From a virus: DNA of 24,331 bases. Both the position numbers and the translations under genes were made by a program. The stretch covers positions 1-24,331 of IMG/VR virus record IMGVR_UViG_3300043499_000052; one strand, written 5' to 3'. Of this stretch, positions 15,040 to 22,007 are shown in pieces (the first letter of the stretch is position 1; every line of letters starts with the position of its first letter). Under the pieces are notes generated by a model, which saw nothing but the letters and a program-made list of their open reading frames with translations, was not told the DNA's origin and ran no database searches.

Positions 15040-15515
15040 TCACTGCCTCGCTTCCATTGGCCACATGCGCGCCAGCTCTGTCTCTAGCTCCGCTTCCGTC
15101 TGTACCCGGGGAGCGTCCACTGGGGACGGTTCCGTCAGGATGTCGATGTACGTCGCTACTACGTCCGGACCTTCGCTTTCGAGCGCGGACGGGAGGCAGC
15201 CGACCCTGAGCGCGAGGTTGACGAGGGAGCGTCCGTAGCTCCCTCGCGGGTAGGGTTTCCGACCAACGTGGGATTAGGAATCCCTCGGACCTCCACCGCG
15301 TGTACGTCAAAGTCCTTATAGGACGCGAACCGGTCCCCGTACACTCCTAAGCGGACAGCGGCCAGATAGGCAATCTGCGCGGTCTGCGTATAGCTCAGCG
15401 GGGTACTGAGCCACGACTCCCCGTACTCTGCCTCCCATGCGCGGATGTCGCGCGCGTCCTGGTCAATCTCAGTGACGGTGCCATCGTCCAGCTCAATCGC
15501 GAATCTCTGTCTCAT
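15040..15515 (-). CDS. tail assembly chaperone, -1 frameshift (G-T) product
   Basis: Joined product: residues 1-88 as in the short form, then a -1 shift at AAACCCT (plus-strand bases 15252-15258), then 70 residues in the new frame ending at TGA 15040-15042, about 158 aa. The heptamer reads A AAC CCT in the zero frame, fitting X XXY YYZ. After the shift the frame is open and reads YPRGSYGRSLVNLALRVGCL, a natural helical chaperone extension, ending ELETELARMWPMEARQ. Long tailed phages typically make a G and a G-T product in a fixed ratio just before the tape measure, as here. Frameshifting itself is predicted. Confidence 0.75.
15159..15515 (-). CDS. tail assembly chaperone, short (G) form
   Basis: 118 aa, ATG 15515 with GAGGGAGTATCCAC upstream. 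The domain is small: RFAIELDDGTVTEIDQDARD, then IRAWEAEYGESWLSTPLSYT and a helix AQIAYLAAVRLGVYG. The last ~25 residues of the zero frame are a low-complexity Ser/Arg/Lys tail that reads like a run-off past the slippery site. It acts with the longer form to coat and fold the tape measure during tail assembly. It is placed after the major tail gene and a strong hairpin. Confidence 0.8.
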   Translation of the reverse strand: MRQRFAIELDDGTVTEIDQDARDIRAWEAEYGESWLSTPLSYTQTAQIAYLAAVRLGVYGDRFASYKDFDVHAVEVRGIPNPTLVGNPTREGATDAPSSTSRSGSAASRPRSKAKVRT

Positions 15516-15540
15516 GTGGATACTCCCTCGTCCGTGATGA

Positions 15541-15583
15541 GTGGGTGGCCTTGCAGCCCGTGTCCCCTCACAAGGCCACCCAC
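15541..15583 (-). terminator. 13-bp perfect hairpin between major tail and chaperone genes
   Basis: GTGGGTGGCCTTG (15541-15553) pairs perfectly with CAAGGCCACCCAC (15571-15583) around a 17-nt loop, 25 bp after the major tail stop. No T-tract follows on the minus strand, so it may be a partial terminator or an mRNA-stabilising or processing stem. Its place fits the need for far more tail tube than chaperone and tape measure. Confidence 0.6.
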
Positions 15584-15607
15584 CGTCCTATGTGGTGCCA
15601 CGCCAGG

Positions 15608-16504
15608 CTAGGCGTGCGCTCCCGCTGCCCACGCTGTACCGGACCAGTTGAAATCGAACGTTCCCACTGTCATCTTCTGGCCCGTGGTCCAGGCGGTGAG
15701 CGGGGATGCGACGTAACCCAGACCAGCGAGCTTTGCCGCGTTGGTGGAATCGCTCGCGGTGATGGTGGCTTCCGCTGGGAAGACGTCCCCCGCTTTGGCT
15801 GCGGACTTCACCGGCGGGGTGGGAGCAACGATGTACGTAGTCCCGTTCCACGCAGCCTTTGACGCGTCGCCTAGGACCACGTACAGACCCGTTTCCCATG
15901 CGGTGGTGGGGTTCGCGGTGAGTCCCGCAGCGTTCAGTGCCGCGAGATCTGCCGGCACCGGCGCACCGGTCGGACCGATGTACCCCGGCGCACCAGCGGT
16001 AGCCGTGGCCGCCACGATGACCAGCGGCGCGCCGCTAGCGTCCACAATGCTGTACTTCCCCTTAAGCGGGAGAGTCGCGGTGAACGTGGCATAGGCGCCG
16101 GACGCTGCGTTACCCACGTTGTCCGGCGGGGTGAACGTCACCGTACCGGTGAACCCGTAGCCCACCGGACCGCCAGCCTTGTCGACCCGCGGGTAATAGA
16201 TGAACGTCCCTTCCTCCCCGTCATGCTGTAGGAGGAACATGACGAGACTGTCCAATGTGGTGAAGTCCTGGACACCGGTGATGGCGAGTTGCCAGACCCG
16301 TTCCGCGTTCTCGCTGAAACTCCCCTCAGGACAGAGCGTGGTAAGCGACACCGCGTCACCACCGGTCGAGGTGAGTCCAGCCTGAGTTACCTCACACTGG
16401 AACGTGTGGACCATGCCATCCCGGTCCGTCACCTCAAGCTGAATCCATCGAACGAACAGCGGGTCTACGGAAATGCCCGCTGCGGCTAGCGCTGGTGCTG
16501 TCAT
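15608..16504 (-). CDS. major tail (tube) protein with two C-terminal W-TGQ mini-domains
   Basis: 298 aa, ATG 16504 with AAAGGACAGCAGC upstream. Residues 1-165 are the tube domain: FVRWIQLEVTDRDG, AVSLTTLCPEGSFSENAER, FTTLDSLVMFLLQHDGEEGT, GYGFTGTVTFTPP. Residues 183-227 and 250-297 are two copies of a ~45-residue module ending in W-x-TG, V.G and WnGTxY/W. This module also occurs in the small tail-tip gene at 8297. The modules probably project from the tube surface as decorations, as immunoglobulin-like domains do in other siphoviruses. They are joined by a Gly/Pro linker. The tube assignment is secure from order; the decoration role is inferred. Confidence 0.82.
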   Translation of the reverse strand: MTAPALAAAGISVDPLFVRWIQLEVTDRDGMVHTFQCEVTQAGLTSTGGDAVSLTTLCPEGSFSENAERVWQLAITGVQDFTTLDSLVMFLLQHDGEEGTFIYYPRVDKAGGPVGYGFTGTVTFTPPDNVGNAASGAYATFTATLPLKGKYSIVDASGAPLVIVAATATAGAPGYIGPTGAPVPADLAALNAAGLTANPTTAWETGLYVVLGDASKAAWNGTTYIVAPTPPVKSAAKAGDVFPAEATITASDSTNAAKLAGLGYVASPLTAWTTGQKMTVGTFDFNWSGTAWAAGAHA

Positions 16505-16510
16505 GCTGCT

Positions 16511-16523
16511 GTCCTTTCTGGAC
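16511..16523. promoter_or_regulatory. intergenic copy of dispersed palindrome, upstream of the major tail gene
   Basis: TGTCCTTTCTGGACT (16510-16524) lies in the 27-bp gap between the fusion gene stop and the major tail start, overlapping its ribosome-binding region. A bound protein here would block the highly expressed tail gene. Part of the GTCC-N5-GGAC family described in findings. Confidence 0.42.
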
Positions 16524-16531
16524 TGTCCTGT

Positions 16532-18250
16532 TTAGAAGTAGGTGATGACTTGCACGAATCCGTCGCCACCCTTACCACCCGCGCCGGAATCAAAGCCATT
16601 GACGCTGGCTCCACCTCCACCACCTCCACCGCCGCGTAACCCGTCACCGCCTTTGCCACCAGCGCCACCGCTACCGGCGCCACCGCCAGAGCCACCAACG
16701 CCAGGGAGCATCGGCGCGGCGGGAGGAACGATGATGTCCGAAACACCATCACCGCCGACCACGCCACCGACCCCCGCACCGAAACTTGTGTAGTTCCATA
16801 GCTCAGGTCTGCGGATACCCGCGCCACCGTTGCCAGGGACGTTGCTTGCGGGCATGCCACCGCCACCACCACCGCTGGACGCGCCGGTAAGCGTGGTGAT
16901 CAGACCAACCGCGCCAGCGCCACCGGTTGCGGTAGAGGCTCCCCCCGCGTTGGCACCGGGGACCGCTGTTCCACCGGCGCCGCTGTTCACCGTCCCGCCA
17001 AAGCCAGAGAAACCCTGTAGACCGGTCCACGTATCGCTAGCGCCTGGACCAAAGCGCGTTGCTGAGCTAGTGCCACCGGGGTTCCCGTTCGTGTCATCGG
17101 TGGTCACCGCCGCGCCACCAGCGCCACCAGCGCCAACCGCGCCGTTAACCACGGCAGGCAACGCCGATGATGGAATCTCGCGCAGGATGCCCGCGCTACC
17201 CGCGCCACCACCACCGCCTACGCGAATCGTTCCAGCGGCACCCCGCCGACCGGACCCACCGCCACCGCCTCCACCTTGGACAATGATGGTGTGCGAGGTT
17301 GCTCCCGCTGGTTTGGTCCAGGTGAACGCGCCAGGCGTGGTATACGTGTCGATCTGTGGTGGCTTGACGGTTGGCTCTGGACCGATCGGACCTTGTGGAC
17401 CCGTCGCGCCGGTATCGCCTTTGACGCCTTGCGGACCTTGTGGACCGGCCACGCCTTGCGGTCCAGCTGGACCCGTGGCTCCGGGCTGTCCTTTGTCGAC
17501 GAACAGATCCCACGCTTCTGGGTGGGTCGGTGACGGAAGGTTGGTGTTAGGCGCGGTGGCAATCCAGACCGCACCGCCGTAGTCCACAATGTCGTCAACC
17601 GCGTACGCGGTGGCAAAGTCCCACAGCCCGCGCCAATTGACACCCTCTGGTCCAGCTGGACCGGTAGCGCCGGTGGCACCGTCCACGCCATCCGTACCGG
17701 CGGGACCGGCGGGACCGGCTGGACCAGCCTCGCCAGTCGGTCCGGGGTCGCCTTGCGGTCCCTCGTCGCCAACCGGTCCAGCGGGTCCCTGCGGGCCGAT
17801 CGGTCCGGGGGGTCCCTCAGGTCCAGGTGGACCAGGTAAAGACGCTGGTGGCGGGTTAGGACGGGGTGGAGCTACCCCCGCGCCACCGCTGGTGGGGTAA
17901 CAGACGGACGCTCCCACGAGGCAATGAATCACGTACGCGGGGTAGCTCTGCTCACTGATGGTGGCCACCACGGGTTCCACGCGGACCACCGCGACGTCCG
18001 GACCGCGCAAGAGGTTGACCGCGACGTCCGCGAGGCTGTCAAGCTCCACCTGTGCGTCCTCATCGGACAGACGGCGGCCGATAGCCCACACAGGGACAGC
18101 GAATTGCATCAGCTGGACGTCCACGTCAAGCGTCGGCTTAGCCACCACGTAGCACGGGACCATGTTGGGGTCATCGGGGTGATAGGTCCACGTTTCCGTC
18201 CCTGAATGCCGCAACGCTTCCGCGAGAGCTAGGCGAATCTCCTGGATCAT
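16532..18250 (-). CDS. tail-terminator-like domain fused to collagen repeats, sugar-binding-like module and Gly-rich adhesin domain
   Basis: 572 aa from ATG 18250 (ATGA overlap with the connector stop; an in-frame GTG at 18262 is less likely). Residues 1-118 look like a tail terminator/head-tail joining protein ([20 protein letters not shown] to [11 protein letters not shown]). Residues 139-202 are Gly-X-Y collagen repeats. Residues 205-252 ([20 protein letters not shown], then [10 protein letters not shown] and AWDLF) resemble a CBM5/12 chitin-binding-type module. Residues 254-291 are a second collagen stretch. Residues 300-572 are a glycine-rich domain ([20 protein letters not shown], then poly-Gly), as in phage adhesins. 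Tail terminators are usually about 130 aa and end there. The gene lies exactly in the terminator slot between connector and major tail, so the adhesin should emanate from the neck. Confidence 0.75.
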   Translation of the reverse strand: MIQEIRLALAEALRHSGTETWTYHPDDPNMVPCYVVAKPTLDVDVQLMQFAVPVWAIGRRLSDEDAQVELDSLADVAVNLLRGPDVAVVRVEPVVATISEQSYPAYVIHCLVGASVCYPTSGGAGVAPPRPNPPPASLPGPPGPEGPPGPIGPQGPAGPVGDEGPQGDPGPTGEAGPAGPAGPAGTDGVDGATGATGPAGPEGVNWRGLWDFATAYAVDDIVDYGGAVWIATAPNTNLPSPTHPEAWDLFVDKGQPGATGPAGPQGVAGPQGPQGVKGDTGATGPQGPIGPEPTVKPPQIDTYTTPGAFTWTKPAGATSHTIIVQGGGGGGGSGRRGAAGTIRVGGGGGAGSAGILREIPSSALPAVVNGAVGAGGAGGAAVTTDDTNGNPGGTSSATRFGPGASDTWTGLQGFSGFGGTVNSGAGGTAVPGANAGGASTATGGAGAVGLITTLTGASSGGGGGGMPASNVPGNGGAGIRRPELWNYTSFGAGVGGVVGGDGVSDIIVPPAAPMLPGVGGSGGGAGSGGAGGKGGDGLRGGGGGGGGASVNGFDSGAGGKGGDGFVQVITYF

Positions 18251-18609
18251 CCGATACCCCACACCCAGCCAGCATCGACGTAGTGCTCTATCAGCCGTTC
18301 CACGTCGGGGTCACGGGACACCACAATGGACACACCCATCTCCGCGAACCCCGTAACCCCCTCCGGCGACTGCCGACGCTTGTAGAGCCGCGCGGCCAAC
18401 ATGAGTACCGCCTGGACCACGGCGGGTTCCTGGACAAACTGAGAATGCACGCGGTCATAGACCCACGTCCCCGCAGCGGCCAGACACATGCCCAACAGCG
18501 CATCATCCTTTGTGGTCTGTGAGCCGATCATCTTTTTGAGTTGGTCCAGTCCTGCGCGCTCACCGCCTCGTGGCGCGCCGGGGGGTGGTGCCGGGGTGGG
18601 GTACGTCAT
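18247..18609 (-). CDS. head-tail connector (gp6-like) protein
   Basis: 120 aa from ATG 18609 (AGAGAGG eight bases upstream); an ORF start at 18660 lacks a comparable site. After a Pro-rich leader the protein shows the helical adaptor pattern: [20 protein letters not shown], then [20 protein letters not shown] and [13 protein letters not shown]. These fit the phage gp6-like connector family that docks under the portal. It is coupled to the downstream fusion gene by ATGA. Confidence 0.75.
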   Translation of the reverse strand: MTYPTPAPPPGAPRGGERAGLDQLKKMIGSQTTKDDALLGMCLAAAGTWVYDRVHSQFVQEPAVVQAVLMLAARLYKRRQSPEGVTGFAEMGVSIVVSRDPDVERLIEHYVDAGWVWGIG

Positions 18610-18665
18610 TGCGCTGCCTCTCTTGTGGACGGGGGTGACCACGTATGCGGCCGTGGCCACCCCCT

Positions 18666-18712
18666 GGTCCCCTGATCGCGGGGGGTCAGCCCGGGGACCG
18701 TCCTAAGGGGAC
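18666..18712 (-). terminator. hairpin after zinc-ribbon gene, with adjoining palindrome
   Basis: GGTCCCC (18666-18672) pairs with GGGGACC (18693-18699), with an inner TGA/TCA pairing, right after the zinc-ribbon stop. The adjoining GTCCTAAGGGGAC (18700-18712), ending on the stop codon, is an inverted copy of the dispersed palindrome at 2030-2042. Without a T-tract this may be an attenuator that lowers transcription after the capsid group. Confidence 0.45.
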
Positions 18713-19035
18713 TACTTGGGTTCCCCGGTTTCCGGCAGCTCGTTGTCCGGTGTGGACGGTTGGCCGCCTGGCAGCGTGTTGTCCGGCAGATCCGGGGGGA
18801 ACCCCGTGCTGGGGTAGACCGGCTGTCCAGGCAGCGAGTTGTCGGGACGGTTCGGCTGTCCTGGCTGTCCAGGCAGACCGTGTCCGGGGTAAACCGGCGG
18901 GGTCGGCAAACCGTGGCCGGGGTACACCGGACCACCGGGCAGCGAGTTATCGGGACGTCCGGGGTGTCCGGGGTTCGGTAGCGGCTGCCCGCAGTCTGGG
19001 CACTTGATTTGCTGTCCGCATGTTTGGCAGTACAT
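18712..19035 (-). CDS. zinc-ribbon protein with Pro/Gly repeat tail
   Basis: 107 aa, ATG 19035 with GAAGGAGAGCC upstream. Residues 1-19 hold two CxxC pairs (CQTC, CPDC), a compact zinc ribbon. The remainder is a disordered tail of imperfect repeats around RPDNSLPG, PVYPGHGLP and PDNTLPG. Similar PDNxLPG/PGxGLP tails occur in phage structural regions with no known function. It follows the capsid gene, so a capsid-associated or assembly role is conceivable. It overlaps the preceding small gene by 89 bp in another frame. Confidence 0.62.
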   Translation of the reverse strand: MYCQTCGQQIKCPDCGQPLPNPGHPGRPDNSLPGGPVYPGHGLPTPPVYPGHGLPGQPGQPNRPDNSLPGQPVYPSTGFPPDLPDNTLPGGQPSTPDNELPETGEPK

Positions 19036-19174
19036 GGCTCTCCTTCGATTCGTCTTCCGCCGGCGGCGGTTCGGGGTCTGTCTCTTGTGGAGCTTTCCCG
19101 CGGCTCACCACGACGCTGCCTGACACGTGCGCGTCACGCTCGTAGTGCCTGAGCGCGTCCATCGTGGTTCCCAT
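18947..19174 (-). CDS. small hypothetical protein after the capsid gene
   Basis: 75 aa, ATG 19174 with an excellent TAAGGAGCGTCCAC site that overlaps the capsid stop. Residues 1-25 (MGTTMDALRHYERDAHVSGS, then VVVSRG) look like folded protein; residues 30-47 are acidic and Pro-rich. The last ~28 residues overlap the zinc-ribbon gene in a different frame and have a composition suggesting run-off translation. The ribosome site is the main evidence. A +1 frameshift would fuse it to the zinc-ribbon protein, but no clear shift site is seen. Confidence 0.5.
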   Translation of the reverse strand: MGTTMDALRHYERDAHVSGSVVVSRGKAPQETDPEPPPAEDESKESHVLPNMRTANQVPRLRAAATEPRTPRTSR

Positions 19175-19185
19175 GTGGACGCTCC

Positions 19186-20403
19186 TTACGGCGCGAGGTG
19201 AACCGCAGCGTTGGGCACTGGCCGGTACAGACCGACGTAACCCGCATAGGCCACCTGGACACCGAGGACCGATGGCTCAACAACTTGCAACGGGGGGATG
19301 TTCTGCTCGTAGACCTCAAGCGCGTAGTCATTGACAACCCAGAATGAGTCATCCGTGACACCGGGGGTGACCACGAGACGCAGACCCACGGGGTTAGCCG
19401 CGAGGCTGTCAGCCGACATGGTTCCACCGGCATTCCCCGGCGCCAGGAACGGGAACAGCGGACGTCCAGCGGCATCCGACGCGCCACCCAGACGGGCCCA
19501 ACCGAGCGGACCCGCAGCGATGACCGTGGGAAGCTCCCCTGTGGACGCAAACACCATGGCCGCAGCGTCATAGAACGCGGCAATGATCTCAGCGCCGGTG
19601 GCCGCAGCAGCGAGCGTCACCTTGCCGGTGGACTTGCTCATTTCCGCGATAGCGGCTGTCTCCACCGCTTTGGCGTACCGGCGCGCGAGCTGGCCGATGA
19701 CCGTATCGAGCGTGATCACATTCCAGTCGAACGTCTGGCGAGCGACGTTGACGTAGCCACCGAGGGTGAACAGCGCAACGTCATCACTGGCCAGTCGGAA
19801 CGGCTGAGAAACAAGCTCGTCCTTCTGCGCAGCCTGGATACCCACACCGTCCGTGATGTGGTCATCGATGAGTCGCGGCCGGCGGAACGTCGGTCCACTA
19901 GGGATGGACTGAACGCCGAGCGCCGTAACCAGCGGACGCGAGGTGTTGTAGGTGTTGATAACCGGACCCACCAGCGCGTTGGGGAACACCCCATCGAAGT
20001 TGTCCGTAGTGATGTGTGCCGCTGCGCGGTGGTACCGCTTGATGCGGTCCTCTGCCTCTTGCTTGAGGTGGCCTTTGCCCACGTGGGTGTTGAGATAGTC
20101 ACGCAGGTACATACCGATGGAGCTGTATTCCACCGGACCGTCCTGGCCTCCACTCTGGACACCCGAACCGAGCCGCGCCAGGCGGTCCTGCGCAGCCTGC
20201 GAAAGCTCGATGTCTCCACTGAGGACCTCGATCTGCTTGTCGATAGCGGCGATGCGCTCCCGACCACGCGTGATCAGCTCCTGGTCGTTGTCGCTGAGGT
20301 CACGACCCTGCTCCATCGCGGTGTCCGCGAGAGACTTTGCGAGGCTTACCTTTTCCTCGCGTTCCTTGCTGAGTTGCTTGAGCATTGCGTCCATGATGGA
20401 CAT
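19186..20403 (-). CDS. major capsid protein, HK97 fold with N-terminal delta (scaffold) domain
   Basis: 405 aa. ATG 20403 is taken, but AAAGGGA sits directly against it; the ATG at 20394, nine bases from that site, could be the true start. Residues 1-75 are a coiled-coil delta domain (EREEKVSLAKSLADTA, ITRGRERIAAIDKQIEVLSG), which acts as built-in scaffold and is normally removed by the protease. From about 90 come the HK97 landmarks: a long helix/E-loop region, YNTSRPLVTALGVQSIP, the P-domain (LGGYVNVARQTFDWNVITLD) and the A-domain with MVFASTGELPTVIA, followed by LRLVVTPGV and WVVNDYALEVYEQ. The protease is encoded upstream in the same operon. A 140-bp gap precedes it. Confidence 0.92.
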   Translation of the reverse strand: MSIMDAMLKQLSKEREEKVSLAKSLADTAMEQGRDLSDNDQELITRGRERIAAIDKQIEVLSGDIELSQAAQDRLARLGSGVQSGGQDGPVEYSSIGMYLRDYLNTHVGKGHLKQEAEDRIKRYHRAAAHITTDNFDGVFPNALVGPVINTYNTSRPLVTALGVQSIPSGPTFRRPRLIDDHITDGVGIQAAQKDELVSQPFRLASDDVALFTLGGYVNVARQTFDWNVITLDTVIGQLARRYAKAVETAAIAEMSKSTGKVTLAAAATGAEIIAAFYDAAAMVFASTGELPTVIAAGPLGWARLGGASDAAGRPLFPFLAPGNAGGTMSADSLAANPVGLRLVVTPGVTDDSFWVVNDYALEVYEQNIPPLQVVEPSVLGVQVAYAGYVGLYRPVPNAAVHLAP

Positions 20404-20506
20404 TCCCTTTCCCGTTGTCTTGAGTGGCCTTTCGTCCAGACGTCGGGAGAGGAGTCCGTACTAGCGAGGAGTCGACCTGTGTCGAGGTGTCGCATCATGC
20501 GGGGGA

Positions 20507-20533
20507 GTCTCTAGTGGACTGTCTTGCGGGGAC
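20507..20533. promoter_or_regulatory. tandem near-copies of the dispersed palindrome in the pre-capsid gap
   Basis: In the 140-bp gap upstream of the capsid gene (20404-20543), GTCT-CTAGT-GGAC (20507-20519) and GTCT-TGCGG-GGAC (20521-20533) sit 14 bp apart. Each is one base off GTCC-N5-GGAC. The first shares its centre with the exact copy GTCCCTAGTGGAC at 24246-24258. The rest of the gap shows no gene and no clear promoter. Confidence 0.42.
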
Positions 20534-20543
20534 TTGCCTTGCC

Positions 20544-20816
20544 TTACGGTGTTGCCTCTAATGCGTCCAGCCGCGCGAGGATGTCGGTTAGCTGGGTCTG
20601 GATATCAGTGATCGCGGATTGATTAACCGCGATGTCCTGGCTCTGTGTGACGTCCACCGCCTTGATAGCGGCCACGTCAGCCTCTAAGTCCCCCAACCGG
20701 TCCAGGATGGGGAGCAGATCCGGCGGGGTTCCTCCGGCTGGTGGGGGGATGGGTACCGACAACACCAGCGTGTCGCCAGTGTCCACAACGGCCAGACGTT
20801 CGTCATACGCTGACAA
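20544..20816 (-). CDS. small coiled-coil protein of the head region
   Basis: About 90 aa from TTG 20816, chosen because GGGGAGG stands eight bases upstream; an in-frame GTG at 20858 would add 14 residues but has a poorer site and a longer overlap. After a short beta part and Pro-rich hinge (LSVPIPPPAGG), residues about 35-88 form a heptad coiled coil (LLPILDRLGDLEADVAAIKA to LTDILARLDALEATP). Possible head-fibre or capsid-accessory trimer. No catalytic features. Confidence 0.55.
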   Translation of the reverse strand: MSAYDERLAVVDTGDTLVLSVPIPPPAGGTPPDLLPILDRLGDLEADVAAIKAVDVTQSQDIAVNQSAITDIQTQLTDILARLDALEATP

Positions 20817-21336
20817 GGGAAGCGCCTCCCCACGGAATCTCGTTCCTGGACTCACCACGGATCACCGACAGGGACCCCTCTGCCAGGCGCGTCCAGCCGG
20901 TGGACACTGTGGACACGTACAGATCCCACGGCCACGTACCGGTGAACGCGGAATAGAGGTCCGTGACGTCTGCGGGCTGGTGGACCCAGAGTTGAGTCCC
21001 GCTGTCCTGTGTGTACGTCGGGAGCTTGTGACGGGTTTCCAGCGAGGTCCAGGCGCACCGCGCACCGAGTATCGGCGCGGCCACCGCAGACATCACCGTT
21101 TCGTCATCGGGTAGCCAGAGCTTTGGCTGCCACCAGAGTCCCTGTCGGAACGTGAAAGACGTACCGCCACCCTGATGGACCACCGAGTGGACTAGCTCCG
21201 GTACGCGGTCCAGGTAGAACCGTTGGCCCACCACCACGTCCTGAGACTTCACCGGCGCATCGGGCTGGTACAGCGCGAACCCCTGTAGGAAATCGGTCCC
21301 CGTCTCTATCACGAGGTCTACCGCAGCTGCTCTCAC
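20803..21336 (-). CDS. head-region beta-sandwich protein, unknown function
   Basis: 177 aa, GTG 21336 overlapping the protease stop (GTGA). The pattern (ETGTDFLQGFALYQPDAP, then a beta-rich middle and WPWDLYVSTVSTGWTRLAEG, SLSVIRG) resembles the small domain of phage structural proteins that starts 'GdtF...' and ends 'YDL.v...G...rL..G...V', known at the base of head fibres and BppU-type baseplate proteins. With the coiled-coil gene after it, a head-decoration or fibre-anchor function is plausible. No specific family is claimed. Confidence 0.55.
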   Translation of the reverse strand: MRAAAVDLVIETGTDFLQGFALYQPDAPVKSQDVVVGQRFYLDRVPELVHSVVHQGGGTSFTFRQGLWWQPKLWLPDDETVMSAVAAPILGARCAWTSLETRHKLPTYTQDSGTQLWVHQPADVTDLYSAFTGTWPWDLYVSTVSTGWTRLAEGSLSVIRGESRNEIPWGGASLVSV

Positions 21337-22007
21337 CGCGACTCACCCAGCGACGCTCGCACCGCGCGTTCAGCGGGACTAGCTTGCATCCGCGCGAGAT
21401 CTGCCCGCAACGCGTCCAGCCGTGGGGTTCTGGACCCCGCGTTAGCCCGCTCTGCTGCCTCCTGAGCCATGATCAGCGCTTCCGTGCTGTCCAGGTCACC
21501 CCCGGCGCTCTGCGCGTCCCTGGCGTACATCAGGGTGGCACCGACGTAGGCGGGTTCCTCCACCGCCGCAACGTGGTCCACGTAGACGCTCAGCCGGTCG
21601 ATAACCCCGTCATAGGCCAACCGGTCCCGCAGCGAGTAGTAACCCAGCGACAGACCCTTGTGGGTGGACGTGAGGACGTCCAGCGCGCGCTCATAGATGC
21701 CACGGTCCAGGCGGAACCGTGACCACGCTCCGTCCTGACGTTCCTCTAGCGCCACCCCGTGGCCCAACCGGTTGGTGAGGTTGCGGTGGTCATGTCCGTA
21801 GTAGAGGACTACCCGATGCCACGCCTTTGCCGCACCGGCCATAGAGCCGTACGGGAACCGCTCACGCTTGTGTAGTCCGTCCTCGTGGAAATCGACTACC
21901 TCGCCATACGGGACCACTCGTCCATACGCCTCGTGGGTCCGCTCGTCAACGTCGCGAATCTCCAATGTGGATGCGAAATCACGACGGATGAGTTTGCGCT
22001 CTGTCAT
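21333..22007 (-). CDS. prohead maturation protease (HK97-type)
   Basis: 224 aa, ATG 22007 overlapping the portal stop (ATGA). The HK97/S78 serine-protease order is visible: YYGHDHRNLTNRLG with the catalytic His (near 75), GLSLGYYS with the nucleophile Ser (near 139), then DHVAAVEEPAYVGATL, the usual C-terminal motif of the fold. After it comes a helical tail of about 55 residues (LDSTEALIMAQEAAERANA) that could be a self-cleavage or scaffold-binding segment. It would cut the delta domain off the capsid protein. Position between portal and capsid is standard. Confidence 0.88.
   Translation of the reverse strand: MTERKLIRRDFASTLEIRDVDERTHEAYGRVVPYGEVVDFHEDGLHKRERFPYGSMAGAAKAWHRVVLYYGHDHRNLTNRLGHGVALEERQDGAWSRFRLDRGIYERALDVLTSTHKGLSLGYYSLRDRLAYDGVIDRLSVYVDHVAAVEEPAYVGATLMYARDAQSAGGDLDSTEALIMAQEAAERANAGSRTPRLDALRADLARMQASPAERAVRASLGESR

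Noticed and set aside
8678-15120. 17-bp sequence GTGGACGCTCCCCGGGT at 8678-8694, inverted at 15104-15120
   Set aside because: A single pair, one copy within coding sequence, sharing only the common GGAGCGTCCAC word; too little to call a repeat element.
14981-15310. Minus-strand ORF overlapping the chaperone in the third frame
   Set aside because: Arg/Ser/Gly-biased composition typical of an out-of-frame read; the true extension is the -1 frame ending at 15040.
1137-17850. GTCC-N4-GGAC palindromes (1137, around 17461, 17650, 17823)
   Set aside because: Seen mostly in Gly/Pro-coding GGTCCAGCTGGACC runs (collagen and disordered linkers), so codon repetition explains them, unlike the N5 family.
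16542-17900. Long plus-strand ORFs rich in Pro/Ala/Gly
   Set aside because: They are antisense shadows of the collagen and glycine-rich codons of the minus-strand fusion gene, with no ribosome sites.
20404-20543. Late promoter in the pre-capsid gap
   Set aside because: No -35/-10 pair with acceptable spacing was found; only the palindrome near-copies are reported.
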